DNA of 64,000 bases from Branchiostoma belcheri (lineage: Eukaryota > Chordata > Leptocardii > Amphioxiformes > Branchiostomatidae): contig NW_017802791.1 of the NCBI RefSeq assembly GCF_001625305.1, positions 538,515 through 602,514 on the forward strand, in the 5' to 3' direction. The translations under genes were made by a program, and so were the position numbers. Under the pieces are notes generated by a model. That model ran no database searches. It was not told where the DNA came from and saw only the letters and a program-made list of their open reading frames with translations. The number at the start of each line of letters is the position of its first letter. Within the stretch, counting starts at the first letter, position 1. Below, one piece after another: positions 47,201 to 60,109 of this stretch.

Positions 47201-50200
47201 TTCTCAACCGAAATGAGGAAGTTACAACTCCTTTGCGGACTTTAGCGGCCATGAAGTTGACTTGGGGAAGCGCTGAGACGTGATTTCGCTACGGCATAGG
47301 GGATTTTGCCGCGGAGGGAGTTACGTGGCCGGCAAAAACTCGCGTGTCAGCGATCCTCCAGAAATCTTTATGCTGCCCATCAAGTCTTCGCGCGAAGGAG
47401 GTCTGACGAAGTTTTAGATTAAATAAGGCCACATTGTGTGGATCAATCTCCGTTTTCTTGCGATAGTATGATTATTCAAGTACAGTATATTATTCAAAAA
47501 CGTTTGATATTTCTTTGTTCGTTGTCACATGTTTATTTATCGTATTGTCATGTACAGTTAGCAGCGTGTGTCTGAGTCGAGCCATTGTTTTATTCTATTC
47601 ATACGTGGCCGTTAGCACATGTTGTTTTAACAGACAGCAACATTGAACAATAGAGCCAAGTCAACAGACGTCGGCACGGTTTACTAAACAGAAAGAAATA
47701 AATATTATTGGCATGGCTGTACTATATCGTATAGGCTATAGTCAAGATGTAAGTTATGGTCAATGCGTTCTTTAGCATAACACGGAAGCAAAATGTTCAC
47801 CTCTTTTGCCACATCAAGTGTGATTCACGTTAAATTCACCAAAAGTAAAATATCCACGGCGGTCTGTCACTACGGTATTCTTTCCCATTGCTAGGCGCGT
47901 TCTAAAAAGTATCGGGTTACAAGACGCTATTTTGGCCTATTTTGGACTACCAGTAAAACACTTGAAAATAAACAGAAAGGATTTAATGGTAAATTTCGTC
48001 AAATTAAAATGAACTTATTGCCTTAACATCCTATTAATATTAGCTGTTTATGTTAAATCATTGATTTTTCAAAATTTCGCCCCGAAAGACGATTTTTTTT
48101 TTCGGGTTTCCGACCACAAGTCATGCCATGTTTTTAGGCAAACATCGTTTTAACCTGGCTACGTATATCACCCCAGATCCCAGATTTCTATATTTTTCGA
48201 CGACTTGGGATAAGATCAAAAAGGGATTTTTAGTGTTTTAGGGATTTTTTAATTTCTGATTTGAAGTCTAGTTTTTGTCGACATGTTGGTGAAAAAATGA
48301 TTTTTTTTCACATTTTTCGCACTAAATTACCCATAATTCAAAATTGAGGCCATTTTTTAAAAAATCCCTAAAACACGATTTTCGGGACAACCGTAACGGT
48401 CATTTTGAGCCGTGAATGGGGTATGCTTGACTCTCCATGCTTGCAGTCATGTCGACCAAAAGTCTGCATTGTGTTATTCATACTGGTGTAAAGAATCATT
48501 ACAGTATTCAAGGTCACCCAAGGATACGACAGTAGCTTCGCTACATGTTACAGATCCACAAAAAATTATCGCGGACATGTACTGTCCAGGAAACTGTTTG
48601 TATCTGTAGAAAAGTGTTGTTTTTTATCTGTTACAATGCACAGAGGCAGAAGGGCTTGTTTTGCCGCTTTACTGTAAATGACCGCAGGTGACCCCGAAAT
48701 AGAACGCGGGTTCGGTTCGAATTGCCCAGATCGACCATGATCGAACACAGTTCGGGTTCTATGACATGTGGGAACTTTGCAGCCCAGATTTTACCACCGT
48801 GATCTGATGTTCAACATTGTACCAAAATAATGCTTTATACTGTAGTGGATCACATGTATTCACTGCGTATCTTCCTTGCATCGATATAATAGTATAGGTT
48901 GTAAAACAAGAATGATACTTTCCATTACACGATGAGGTTCCGTGCATGTTCAGTTCTGTGAGATATGGCTGCCAGGACCGTACCCGGGCACGGTCCGGTA
49001 TTATCCACGCGTACCCAGGACCATGCCTGGCGCACATCTGCGCCATCGGATACGCGGAGACTATCAAGAACCGTGCCTGATCCTAACTCTTACCCATTCA
49101 TGCAAAGAACTAGATAGGCACGGTTTTGCATAGAATAAACCTTCCAGGAGATCAAAGAAGTTGTGGAAACTTACCGGATGGGATTGGCCGAGCTTGGCAG
49201 ATGAAATACCCGCTGGAGCAACTTCTGACGCTCCACTTGCCTCCCACTCCTGGCAGCAAAACCACGCAGTCTTTACTCGCTGAATTGCTTGGTTCTCCTG
49301 AGTTCCAGTTGTTGTAGGAACCTGTGGAAAGGACGTAAAGTTTGCAACAGGAAGTGGTTAGAGCAACACGTCTCCTCATACAAAGTCTCATTAACTCTGT
49401 CTTACTTTACACTAGTGATGTCTTATTAGAACTCAATTGTAGAGTAAGGTCCAGTCATTGACATTCTACAGTCTTCCCAGTATAATAATAGCAGTATAGC
49501 AGAATAGCAAGATTGAAACAATGAAGAACAATCATGAAGCAAGAGATTACTGGAACTGTTACCCAATCTGGTTCCGTCAGCAAAGCGCCACTGTCCTTCG
49601 GTGGTTTCATCATCCAGTCCGATGTAGAAGATGACGTCATTTCGAACCGCATCCTTCAGCTGGACCAGGAACGCGTTAGTGGCGGCGTCTTTCGGCATGG
49701 CCAGAAAACCGTCGTCTTCCATGCAGGCCTTCAGAAGCCAGGTTCGGTCTTTGGATGTGGGGAAGGCCTTAAAGCATTTTTGATGGAAGCGTTGGTAGCC
49801 TGTCGGACATGTAACGTGTTTCGAACCTGCAGAGCGTTTTACAACAAAGTAGATCAAGTGTCAACAGTGCGTACCAACTCTATTGTATCTAGAACCGTGC
49901 CTATCTACTTCTACATGATGTATGTCTGAGCGGGTATGAGGTTAGAATCAGGCACGGTTCTGGATACCCGTGGACTATCGAGACCCGTGACATAGATAGC
50001 ATGGATATGGATAAAACACTGTTCTGAATACAACAACACTGGCCTAGAACTGATAGTGATGTAGGTCATTATTTGTAATTGTCTGGTATCCATCCACATT
50101 AGAGCGACCGAATCACTTTTGTCCTGACCTGCAAAATAAAACAAGATCAGGACGAGAGTGACTCGGCAGCTATTAGAGGGATGGAGAAATTCATACCAGA

Positions 50201-51000
50201 AAGCAGCGACGTGAGTCCGTGTATTACTTACCAACAGTGTGTTCTCTGAGCTCTTCTATCTCTTCGTCCGAGGAGCCGTAGACGTTGGAGGCGTCCACGA
50301 AGGCGGTGAGCTGGTTCAGCTGCTGCCGGCGGCCCATGTGGCACCCTTCGTTCGGACAGGATCGGGAGCGAGCGAACGGCAAGCAGCGGCTCTCAGCGGC
50401 GAAGTCAGGGTCGTCAGAAGGGATGTTGATGTTGAAACAGCGTTCTTCCTTTTCGCAATCGGTACCACAGGTACAGACGAGACCTTCGCGTTCGAAAGCA
50501 GACATATGAGGTGAAATATGGTGCGTATTGGAACATCCCAGCCGAGCAACTTTTACCTGTGGGGTCGTGTACGTAGCGGCAGAGTGCTCGACTCGGAACC
50601 AAGAGGTTCCTGGTTCGAGTCCTGCCATGACACCTATCATGTGCCCACTTTACACGACCTTGCTCACTTCGCTCAGGTGAAAATGAGTACTAGTATTGTA
50701 TTGTCCAATGTGTTGGTGGGGGCATTAATATAAGTTGAAACAAACTGAGTGTGCCGTCACCACGTCTTGTGATTACATGTTGGAATATAACTAAAACTTT
50801 TACCTGGGACTAGGGATGCAACCGTCTATCTTTCACCCAATGTAATGCTCTGCGTCCATATAGAATGGTATGCCCAATCCCTTTCAGGCAAGACCGGACC
50901 TCACCTCACCTCACCGGTCCCATAGCAGTCTGTCCTGCCGTCGGGGCAACTAAACTGTCCACATGATCCGAATAATTATATTATAATAATCATATGTTTG

Positions 51001-51051
<51 letters not shown>

Positions 51052-53335
51052 AAAAACAGTGTTAAAACACTTGATAGAGGTGCATTTTATGTTTTCACGA
51101 ACCTTCTTCCTGAAAGTTGGGGGTGAGAGTGATGTCGTGGTCCAGGAACTGTCCGAACTGCATGACCATGTGGGTGTTGACCGGGCTGGATTTCCGCAGG
51201 TCCTCGTGCATGGTCGTGCTGACCAGCCGCGCGCTGGGGAGGGGGGCGCCGTCATGTCCAGTGGTCCGAGGTGTCATGAGACCTGATGAAACACAGTAAG
51301 CGATATTAGTGCAGATTTTGTATCCAGAACCGTGTCTGTCTTGTTCTTTGCATGAATGGGTTTAACTTAAGATCAGGCACGGGTCTGAACACGTAAAAAA
51401 TATACAGAATCGTACGTGAGCAAGGTTAGTCGAAGGCCCAATTACCGAACATTTGGTTCTACTTCGGGGTTTCTTCACAAAACTGTACGATAGATTAAAA
51501 GGGGCTTGCCCCAAGGAAGAGCTGCTAGAAGCGTGATTTAGTCAGGCTAGGGGACTGACTAGAGGAAGGGCTGCTATATAGAAGAGTGATGTAATAGGAT
51601 TAAAATCTACATACCGTCGCCGTATTCTGGCTGCAGCAGCCTTCTAAAGGGTTGCTCACTACTTCCCCACAGGGGGTGGTTCCGGTTGTTACAACGGCCG
51701 TTTGCCGAACGGAACTCTGGGACGGCTGGTGTAGGGCACGTGATCGGCATCATGGAGGTGTCGTCACAAACACTTGTCACGTCCTGGGAGTCGATGGCGG
51801 ACAGCGCTTCTATAGTGTAGCGTGTGCTACCGGAACTAAAAATCAAAGATTTCTGTAAATAACGAATCCAATGCGCTTGGAAAAAAAACTGAGTTCACTT
51901 GTTGAGGTGGCAACACAGTTTTCGCCCTACGGGGACTCCCATAGTTAAGCACCCCGAGGTGACTTACTTCGACGCGGAAAAAAATATAGTAGAGTGCACT
52001 AGAAAATCACGGTTAACTAATATGTTGACTTAAAGAGTATATTCTTCAAAATAACGGAAAACCAAAAAAAAAATATGTTTTTAACATAATAACGACCACT
52101 TTGACTTGGCCCTCTACCGGGGGCAACGGAACTGCAGCCGGCTCACCCCGAAACGCGGTTGCATAATGCCGCGCATTTATACACGAACAGGTAAATCTTC
52201 ATTTTCGAAATCACACAGTGTACAAGCTGATACCTTTTTATACCACACAGCGCAGTTTGCTCGTGGCAACCTCTCACATAAGTCACTCTAGCCAGGATTC
52301 AAGAGGTTTGTCTGCACTACTTTCTATAGCCGCGTCATACCCTCGTCGCCCATAAATACTGTGTTCTGCGGCCTTGAGCTACCCATAGTACCCCGCACCC
52401 CCTTAAGCATGCAATGGTATCCTTGAAAGGTCTATGTCAAGTAATAAATCAGGAACGTTTGTCGTTTCTCGGGCACGGTTCTAGATAGTCCACGCGTTCA
52501 TAACCAGCACGGTCCACATGTATCCAGAACCGTGCCTAGGGCAAATCTAGTACGTTCTTTGATACGCAGAGCCTATCCAGAACTTTGCCTAATCCTAATC
52601 CTAACCCATTCGGGCATAAAACTAGATAGGCACGGTTCAAGATACGGTAATGCCTTACCGGTCTATGAAGTACTTTGCCACATTCTCCAAGACAGTGGCA
52701 CACCTGCTGAGCTCCATGGCCATCGGGGTGGAGCGATGTACCCTGCCCAGCGCGTTCAGAGCTCCGGAGAGCGAACTTTCCTCTAGTTCAGCATCTGGAG
52801 GGCACACGGGGTAAGCTCAGTCACAGATGTAGTCTGAGACTACTGAAGCTGAAACCTCAGTTTCGTCAACTTTGCTACTTATGATATGCTATTGGACCAT
52901 TGTCTGGAGAGACAACAGATAACAGGTTTGAATGATGGAGGTTCTATCCAAGGCTTTTGCGGCATCATATATGTTACCACGAAAATAAACCACGGCGGAG
53001 TCCACTACCTGGATGCCAGACTGTTCTTAGGGCCAGAACACGACAAAACACATCGGATGGAGATGGGGCTGCCTAGGGACTTACTTTGGGACATGTTGGA
53101 CCTGGAGCCAAGGAGCTCGTCTGCGTACTTGCCCTGGCAATAGGCACGGTTTTGGATAAGTGTGGACCGTGCCAAAGCACGGTGCTAGATACAACACTCA
53201 CCTGCGGAGACTGCTGCATTTTCTGCTGCTGCCTGGGAGACCGCCAGCAGCAGTTCTTCTTCTGTAGGGCTCTGGCCGGTAACCATGACAACCAGCGGCG
53301 CCATGGCAACCGCGGCGAAGAACACCAGGATGAAC
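44264..53335 (-). CDS. Heme peroxidase with inserted lectin domains (right copy)
   Basis: Eleven minus-strand exons: 53335-53202, 52794-52659, 51835-51615, 51282-51103, 50483-50232, 49826-49563, 49321-49175, 46679-46269, 46082-45233, 44897-44737, 44433-44264; 974 residues before TAA. Exon 5 is 3 bases shorter and exon 6 is 3 bases longer than in the left gene; all others match in length. All peroxidase landmarks are kept ([20 protein letters not shown] as [40 protein letters not shown]). The exon 9 product differs from the left copy at roughly 20 of 283 residues, for instance KFNLTLG (a new N-glycosylation site) against KFHLTLG. At exon 1 the left ATG is GTG here, so the start codon must be in an upstream exon or at the later ATG. 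The F-type domain intron is enlarged by two transposons. Confidence 0.88.
46699..47684. mobile_element. Right-arm-only insertion with taaacag target duplication
   Basis: The left intron has a single agtaaacgg; here taaacag occurs at 46692-46698 and 47685-47691 around 986 foreign bases. The insert starts cagggctttagccag, like a hAT terminus, but the other end (cggcacggttta) is not its complement. It may be truncated or composite. No ORF with recognisable similarity was seen. Confidence 0.7.
47855..48801. mobile_element. Right-arm-only DNA transposon, cacggcggt ends, 3-bp target duplication
   Basis: TIRs cacggcggt... and complement of cacggtggtaaaatc at the far end, flanked by atc on both sides (47852-47854, 48802-48804). 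The left arm has the intact site aagtaaaatatcttatgc. Length 947 bases with no transposase ORF, so it is non-autonomous. TIR and duplication length suggest the CACTA or Chapaev groups. Confidence 0.8.
50560..50690 (+). mobile_element. tRNA-derived SINE remnant (right intron 4)
   Basis: A-box-like tagcggcagagtgc, exact B box ggttcgagtcc at 50612-50622, and tail ctcacttcgctcaggtgaaa. Orthologous to 26140-26285. Confidence 0.7.
51005..51046. repeat. (GT)n microsatellite in intron 4 (right gene)
   Basis: About 21 GT units, the counterpart of the CA run at 25963-25993. Confidence 0.9.
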
Positions 53336-53559
53336 CTGAAATCAGAAGAAACCATCGTCACCGTTGTGTCTTATACTTTGCGTCAGCTATGTTTGATATC
53401 ACTGATTATACTTTCCACTCAGTAAATTCTTTTAATACACTATGCTCTAACACAAGCTGAACTGAACTAACTCAAGTTTACCAGGTGACATCTCAATGTC
53501 CACATCCACTCCACTTAAAAAGCAGGGCAATACTCACATTAGGGGTCATAGTCGCAAAA

Positions 53560-56050
53560 TATCCAAAATAAACTTTTTATGTTGAACTGTCAGAGCGTGG
53601 GAAACAAAGAAGCTGAGCTGTACTCGACACTTGCAAACCAGACATAGTAGCAGGTACAGAATCGTGGCTCAATAAGACATAGCAAACAGTGAAATATTTC
53701 CTGACAACTACATAGTCTCAGGAAATAACAAGTTGTTTTATGTCCAACAGACGACAGCGTGTGCGCTACCATGGCCAAGTTTCTGACTGGCAACATCTAT
53801 CTTGCGGCGTAGCACAGGGAACCATCCTGGGTCCTATTGTTTTCCTCGCACTGATCAACAGTGCATCCAGGAAGCTATTAAAAAAAACAGATGGAAATAT
53901 GTAGATGACATGAACCTCACCCAGGTCAGATTCCTCCACCAACAATACTCATTACGTATACAGACCTTCATGACAACCTTAGCACCTGGGTCAGAAAACA
54001 CAAAATGAAGATGAACACCCATAAGTGCAAAGCACTCCACGTCTGTTTTGCTAGGACTATACCCACTCCTGAACTACTTCTCATAGACGGACAGACACTA
54101 GCAACAGTTGTTCACATCAAAGTTCTGGGTACGGGTGTGACCATACAGAGTGACCTCAAATATAGGTAGACATTAGACAACATGACAACAGCGCAGCAAA
54201 CATAAACTGTTCCTGTTACGTCGACTGAAGAGGTTTGGAGTCACTACACAAGACCTCAGAACCGTCTACATCGCGTACGCCAGACCCACTATGGAATACG
54301 CCTGTGTGGCACCCGGCCCTAACCTGCACACAATTAACAAGACTCGAGGGGCAACAGAAACAAAGGATGCATCCTCGGCACAGAGCACACCGGCTACACC
54401 TCAGCACTGTCTACACTAGACCTCAACACCTTGGTAGAACGACGCACTCACCTATGCTTAACCTTCGCTCAGAAACTCCTCAACTCTGAATTCAGTGACT
54501 GGTTACCCCCATCCCGTAAACAGATATCCGGCAGAGACACACGTAACGCTAACAAACTGGACACTCCCATCTGTCGAACAACTCGCCACGAAAAGTCTGC
54601 AATAGCATACATGACATACCTGCTGAACAAATAACGTTACCTGAACTGACAATCTGTAAATACCGACGTCCCCTCACATGTTTATACAACTTGTATTGTT
54701 TTTAGAAGACTATACAATTTCATCACATTTATACTATTGATTGTAAATCGAGTTTGATTGTCAACATTTAACTCCGTAGCGCTTTTATATTATCATTGTG
54801 TCATCTGACCTCCATGTTTTTGACCTTTGAACGGCTAGGACTTTGAGTATAGGACTATGACTCTGTTTTGACGCATCGGACTTTTATGTTTACTGTATGT
54901 TGTCTTACTGTATGTAACAATGTAATTTTTGCTGGGTCCCCTTGGAAAACAGCTAATGTAAGCTGAATGGGGCTACCCAGCCGTCCTAAGATGAAATAAA
55001 TAAGTAAATGCCTGCCAAGTCAGACTCATTGTCTGCAGTTAGGTGCGTGAATAAAGTTTCAAAGTTACATAGCACACCGGAAAACAGAAAAACTGGCCCA
55101 GGAGGCGGTGTATTTCAGGTCAACAGGGATGATTTAATTTGTAACTCACAGACATAGAAAAGCATAAAACAAGCACACTCGCAGACATGGGAGAAGCTAT
55201 AGTTGACACACCTAAAACATTCTAGTTGTACATAAAAGGACTGAGAAGAGACCTTGTCGAGGTAGCAACCCTAAAGGTGGGGAATGCCTTTTCTCGGGGC
55301 TGGTTGTTGGATGGCCGATAATTAAAGCAACGCGTTAAAAACTCTACAAAACGCAGTGTCAAAACTTCCACCCGTCCGGAGCCTGCACAGGAGGCTAACC
55401 TTTATCAGTGACAGCGGGGAAAAGCAGAAACACTCAGAGGACAATCTAAAAGCGTTTTCACCGAAGACGACACCACAGATATGCCATCTCTGGGACATCC
55501 CTGTACCCCTCCCATGGAAGATATAGATGTTCCTATTGAAGGTGTGGAAAAATGCTTAAATGTCTCAATCCCTCTAAAGTATAGCCTGGTGTCCAACGGG
55601 GAGCGGATCTTGCGTAGCGGACTAAAGCTAACAAGGCTGGACACCAGGCTATCTAAAGTATGCGGATCAGACCAAATATCGCTCTGGCTCCTCAAAATGA
55701 CAGATATTGAAAATCGCACCTGTGTTAACCAATGTTTTTCAACACTCGTTGCATACCGCAGAAATACCTAAAGATTGGAGGGATGCAAATATTTGCGCCA
55801 TTGACAAAAAAAGGAGATAAAGAGGTCGGATCCCAAGCAACTACAGAGTGACCTGTTTCACTGACCTGTGTGTCCTGTAAACTACTTAAACACACCATCC
55901 ATAGCCAGGTCATGAAGCATTTAGAAAGTCACAACATATTGACGGACTGGGTTTAGAGCCAAGCGATCCACAGAAACACAGCTTATACTAACAGTTCATG
56001 ACACAGCTGGAGCACTGAACAGTAAACGGCAGGTACATTTAGGGCTTCTC
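53560..56050 (+). mobile_element. Decayed LINE of the CR1/L2/Rex1 group (right arm)
   Basis: Plus-strand pieces: MLNCQSVGNKEAELYSTLA and, in another frame, AGTESWLNKT with FPDNYIVSG (53580-53730, endonuclease); TLVERRTHLCLTFAQKLLNSEF to TRHEKSAIAYMTYLLNK (54428-54634, C-terminus); a 3' tail near 55040-55075; then pre-RT and RT pieces to about 56050. Many stops and frameshifts. Orthologous to 21715-23515 but without the 240-base palindrome. Confidence 0.75.
54800..55001 (+). mobile_element. Right-arm-only retroposon tail
   Basis: The left arm continues tatcgttgtaaatgcctgcc; here about 200 bases intervene, ending agatgaaataaataag, a simple A-rich tail. Probably a SINE or truncated LINE 3' end. 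Confidence 0.55.
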
Positions 56051-56413
56051 TATTTCACAAACTAATTGAGTAAGCCCTGCGAACCGAACAGGAGTTACTG
56101 GTACCTAAGCGATAGCAGGTTTATGTCCTTGCTGTATTCGACGAAAAGTTCTATACAGATTGGGGGAGTGATAACAACAGTATGTGTGCAAAGTAAACTG
56201 GGACTTGCCTATGGTATTACTATTTATCGCCTACAGCAGTCATTATTTACCTGGCATTCGTTATCATCATAACCTATGAACTTATTACATGATAGTAGAC
56301 AACTTCATGAAAATTCTAGCAAACAATCACCGCTCGAGTAAAATCATCATCCTTATACTATTTCGAAATACTTATTTTTTTTTGCAAAATCATTCCCGAT
56401 GGTTTGTATAGAA

Positions 56414-56820
56414 AGGCCAGACCGACCTAAGCTTATGGATGACATCGACGAGCGCATTGATTTTCGACTGTTCTAAAAAAAGATCACGTTTGGCCTGGCT
56501 CTAAGCCTGGGTAGTCCATGGGAGTTAGCGACAATACTAAGCCGGTGATAACCCTGGAGGATGGCACCGATGGCACCAAAGCTCCACGACATAAGAACTC
56601 AGTACATACGTACAGTGCCGATTCACAAATTACGCAAAAAGACAACATGTGCCGGCTTGTCGCGTACGTCGTCTATGTATACTGCTGGAAATTCACAATA
56701 CTAGCTTTGTATTCTGTGGTTTAGTATCATTTTTATTTTTGGCCAGATTTTTTTTATTCGCGCGCACTAGTTTGAGGGTATTCAGAGGATGTCATCTATA
56801 AAATTAAGACGGTTTGGCCT
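56414..56820. mobile_element. MITE, aggccacaccgac family (right arm)
   Basis: aggccagaccgac at 56414 and the complement of aggccaaaccgtc at 56820, orthologous to 20857-21285, with diverged termini. Confidence 0.75.
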
Positions 56821-56824
56821 AATA

Positions 56825-56827
<3 letters not shown>

Positions 56828-56866
<39 letters not shown>
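56828..56866. repeat. (TA)n microsatellite
   Basis: About 19 TA units next to the MITE; the left arm has only tgatatatac here. Confidence 0.9.
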
Positions 56867-56867
<1 letters not shown>

Positions 56868-57179
56868 CCCCAAACCCGGGCCGCTGGAGGCTTGTTCCCG
56901 AGGCCTGAAGCCCGAGGCCCGAGGTCTGACCATGCCTATCTTCCGCCCTGACCGTGTCCTAACCGTTACAGACCCATTCGCCGAGCCAAGCCCGAATGCT
57001 GACCAACCTACACCCAGCCATCCCGACCACTAGCCGAAGACTCCTACTCCCTTTTAACCATTTTTCAACTCCGTCCCGAAATGAAAATTTGCAGAATCAG
57101 GGACTATAAGAAACAGACCAGGGGTCCCCTACTTCGTGGTAAGTGACAAATAACGTTCAGCTTACTTTGCCAACATGAC

Positions 57180-57400
57180 GTCTGTGAGAGCGGTACCGAC
57201 GGGAGGCTATGCCGAGCCGACGAGAGGACGATGCCGAGCCGATTGGAGTTGACGCACAGCGGACAAGAGAGGATGTTGAGCCGACGAAAGACGATGCCGA
57301 GCCGACGGGAGACGATAACGAGCAAACTGAACGGGATATCGAGACGACGGGAGGACGATGACGAGACGACGGGACACGAAACACGGGCCGACGGGACACG
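57180..57400. repeat. Minisatellite, right arm
   Basis: Degenerate ccgacgggagacgatgccga units, the complement of the array at 20230-20510 but with fewer, more diverged copies. Confidence 0.8.
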
Positions 57401-60109
57401 ATGCGGAGCAGTAACGGTCTCTCGTCTGAGACACCTGTCTACCTAACTGCCCCCTGCCCCGAGGTGGTCCTTTATAAACCCTTGTCCTACCTTCATGCTT
57501 GAGCAGAGGTCACATTTTCGGGGAATTGTGATAACTGCCCCTCCCAGTTATGGTCATGCTCGTGTTCTAGTTCAAGGAAGTGACTCCCAGGGCCGTGAGA
57601 GTGGCCGGCGTGGGTGGGGCTATGGGAAGTTCATTTTCTGGATGACATCATTGGACTCGTTCAGGTTGTCCTGATTTCCAGCGAAAACCAGCGAACTGTG
57701 ATTGAACCTCCCGAACGCCCCACGAATGTTTTAAACATTTTGAAACATTCGGCTGGCGCAGCCGAACCGTAGCCGAATTCGCCGAATGCCAGCTAACTTA
57801 GCGGACTTTGCTCCGACCTACTACTAACCATGGTTGGCAGGCGTTCGGCTAGTGTTCGGGAGGCCAAATTTGTGAATGTGTGACGGGGCTTGACATTATG
57901 CCTGTATTATTAGTTACAATATGCCTCTAGTTGTAGGCAATGCAAGGATCGGCTGTTGTGTGCATGCCTTCTGTCACTATGTGCCGCACTGTAGTCTTTT
58001 GCGATATTCTATCGAGACGTTGGTTTTGTCGTCTTGCCACACTTAAGTGTTATTTTTTTTCTGTGATGAATTGGCACAGAGGCTCACATGCCTGTCTTAA
58101 GTTTATTCTTCGTGATGTGTTCTAACACCGCGTCAATAACAAAACTTCAAAATGGCACAGATTTCAACCGTTAAACAGCCTGCCAATGCCAATGCCACTC
58201 GCACCCCATCTGCCTTCATATAAATTGTTTACTTACTTACGATCCTCACGAAGTTAAATACCTTCATAGAACAAACATCCTACACGTCAATAAAAATCAA
58301 TAGACTGTCGTGATCCACGATAAAGGGTGAAAAGCCGTCTAACAGCCGACGAAAGACGAATGTAAACTATATTACTACATTAACGTCTGCCTTTTTTTTC
58401 TTCCTTTGTGATGATGAACACGACCGAATTGGGAAACACCAAACAATATTACAGTGAAGAGAACAACACAACCTTTAAACACAAAAGGTTGAATTCTTAT
58501 CCATAGATCATTACCACAGCAGGTGATTTACCAAAATCAAAACAATCTTTTTCTAATAACCAACGGAAAACGCACCTATAGCTAAAAGTAAATTCTACCC
58601 TTTCTATACTGACATCTGCTCTTTAATGTGAGGATAGACAAGGATCACTGAATGTGGAAAATGCCTTTGACGTAAACCAGCTACCCGATAAAGACAAAGA
58701 CCCCCCCCCCGTCATGCCCACACACAAGACACATACCCAATTACAAAAAACAGCATCCGCAGAACAACTATTACATCAAGTATGTTTTACCCCCTAAAAA
58801 AGTAACAAGGAGTGGTGGTTACAGATACGAGCCATCATTTAAGTAAAAAAAAGGCGTTTTTTATACAGGTACAGTGCAGATAGGGATGGGAACTATGTGA
58901 TAGTAATGCTGTTTATGTGGTTAGTATAAACTTATGGGTCTTGCATTTTTGCTGAATTCAAGGCGAGAATAAACCTGCATTTAAAAGGGGCACAAGGGAT
59001 TCGATAAAATCTGCCATTAGTGCATGGTATGTGTGAAAAGTGCGAACCCGGGAACGTTGACCTAGTACAAATATGAACTTCGCGATTACGCCATTGCGAA
59101 GGTATGGCGGCGGCCAATTTTTGAGCACTAGGCGCTAGCCGCAACTTCAAACGACCGTCAGCACTCTAAACCACGATGGGCTATCGAACTAAGTGTAGAG
59201 ATCACTTTTCAGACAAGTATTAGCAGGATTTATCTAATCTAAGTCCACCCAAGAGTAATGGCACTTATGTACCAAATGTATTCCTGGATGTGACGTCATC
59301 GCCCATGCGTGCCTGATCCCGCGATGACTCAAGACTGGACTTTTCTCTCACCTGAGATCACGTGTACTGAGAAGTCCTGTTTTACCTGGAACACGTGCAC
59401 AGAGCACACCTGTCCGGGGGACAGACAGACAGGTGCGCCGTGACAGGTGACTGGACCGCTGACGTCGCCTTGTGTGTTTACGTCTTTCATCTATCAGTAA
59501 TCAGTGTTAGGTAAAGATCAGGCGCAGCTGTTGTGTAACCTTCATTGTAATATTGTTGGCATTTCCGATTAGGTCGTGTTCATCCACACAACAAACAGCA
59601 GAGTCAGTGTAGGTCAGGTACAAGTGTTTATCAATTACGACATTGCCCGATCCAATAAAACTGAAGTAGGCGAGGCGTAGAATCTCCAAGCATATCTCTT
59701 GGTGGCTACAAGTCACAGTATGAATTCCCGTTAATAGTGTAATCAGGTTGGTAAGTCACCGAGTAAAGAGACTCTTTTTACACAACTCGTATAACTCTGG
59801 TCCCGTCCCAGTCTATTACAAAGTTATTTCTCATGATGTGGTCTGTCACTGCTGAGAGAGAGGGGGGGCATTCGGATGCAGACTTAAAGAACATAGGAAG
59901 GAGGCAGACAGCATCAAGGTGGGACGGTACATCAGAGCATTTACAGACTGAAGAAGGAAGCAGAGAAGGAAGAGAAGTTGGACGAATCAGCATTGACAGA
60001 CTAGTGAAGCTAGTCCATTTACCAAACCGTGTCCCTGAAACATGAGAGCTTGACCTTTGTCACCAGCGTTGTGTTAACCAAGTCAAACAAACAAACCGTG
60101 CTCATTCAG
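57401..60109. other. Right-arm noncoding region
   Basis: Counterpart of 14.4-20.2 kb in reverse. Contains the empty site for the left-arm LINE (59085-59096) and a short retroelement remnant on the minus strand (59870-59775, HIMRNNFVIDWDGTRV). No exon recognised. Confidence 0.45.

Larger units (their letters stand above)
46269..49826 (-). other. Lectin exon cassette within the right peroxidase gene
   Basis: CTLD exons 49826-49563 and 49321-49175 and F-type/F5-8C exon 46679-46269, all phase 1 at both ends. EPS is again in the CTLD, and the F-type domain again lacks the expected sugar-binding arginines ([11 protein letters not shown]). The same degenerate residues in both copies suggest that the change predates the duplication. 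Confidence 0.8.
48973..53193. repeat. Intronic hairpin repeats tatccagaaccgtgcc (right gene)
   Basis: Copies in introns 7 (48973-49133), 5 (49885-49967), 3 (51320-51393), 2 (52471-52646) and 1 (53142-53193), the same introns as in the left gene. They therefore predate the duplication. Confidence 0.8.
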
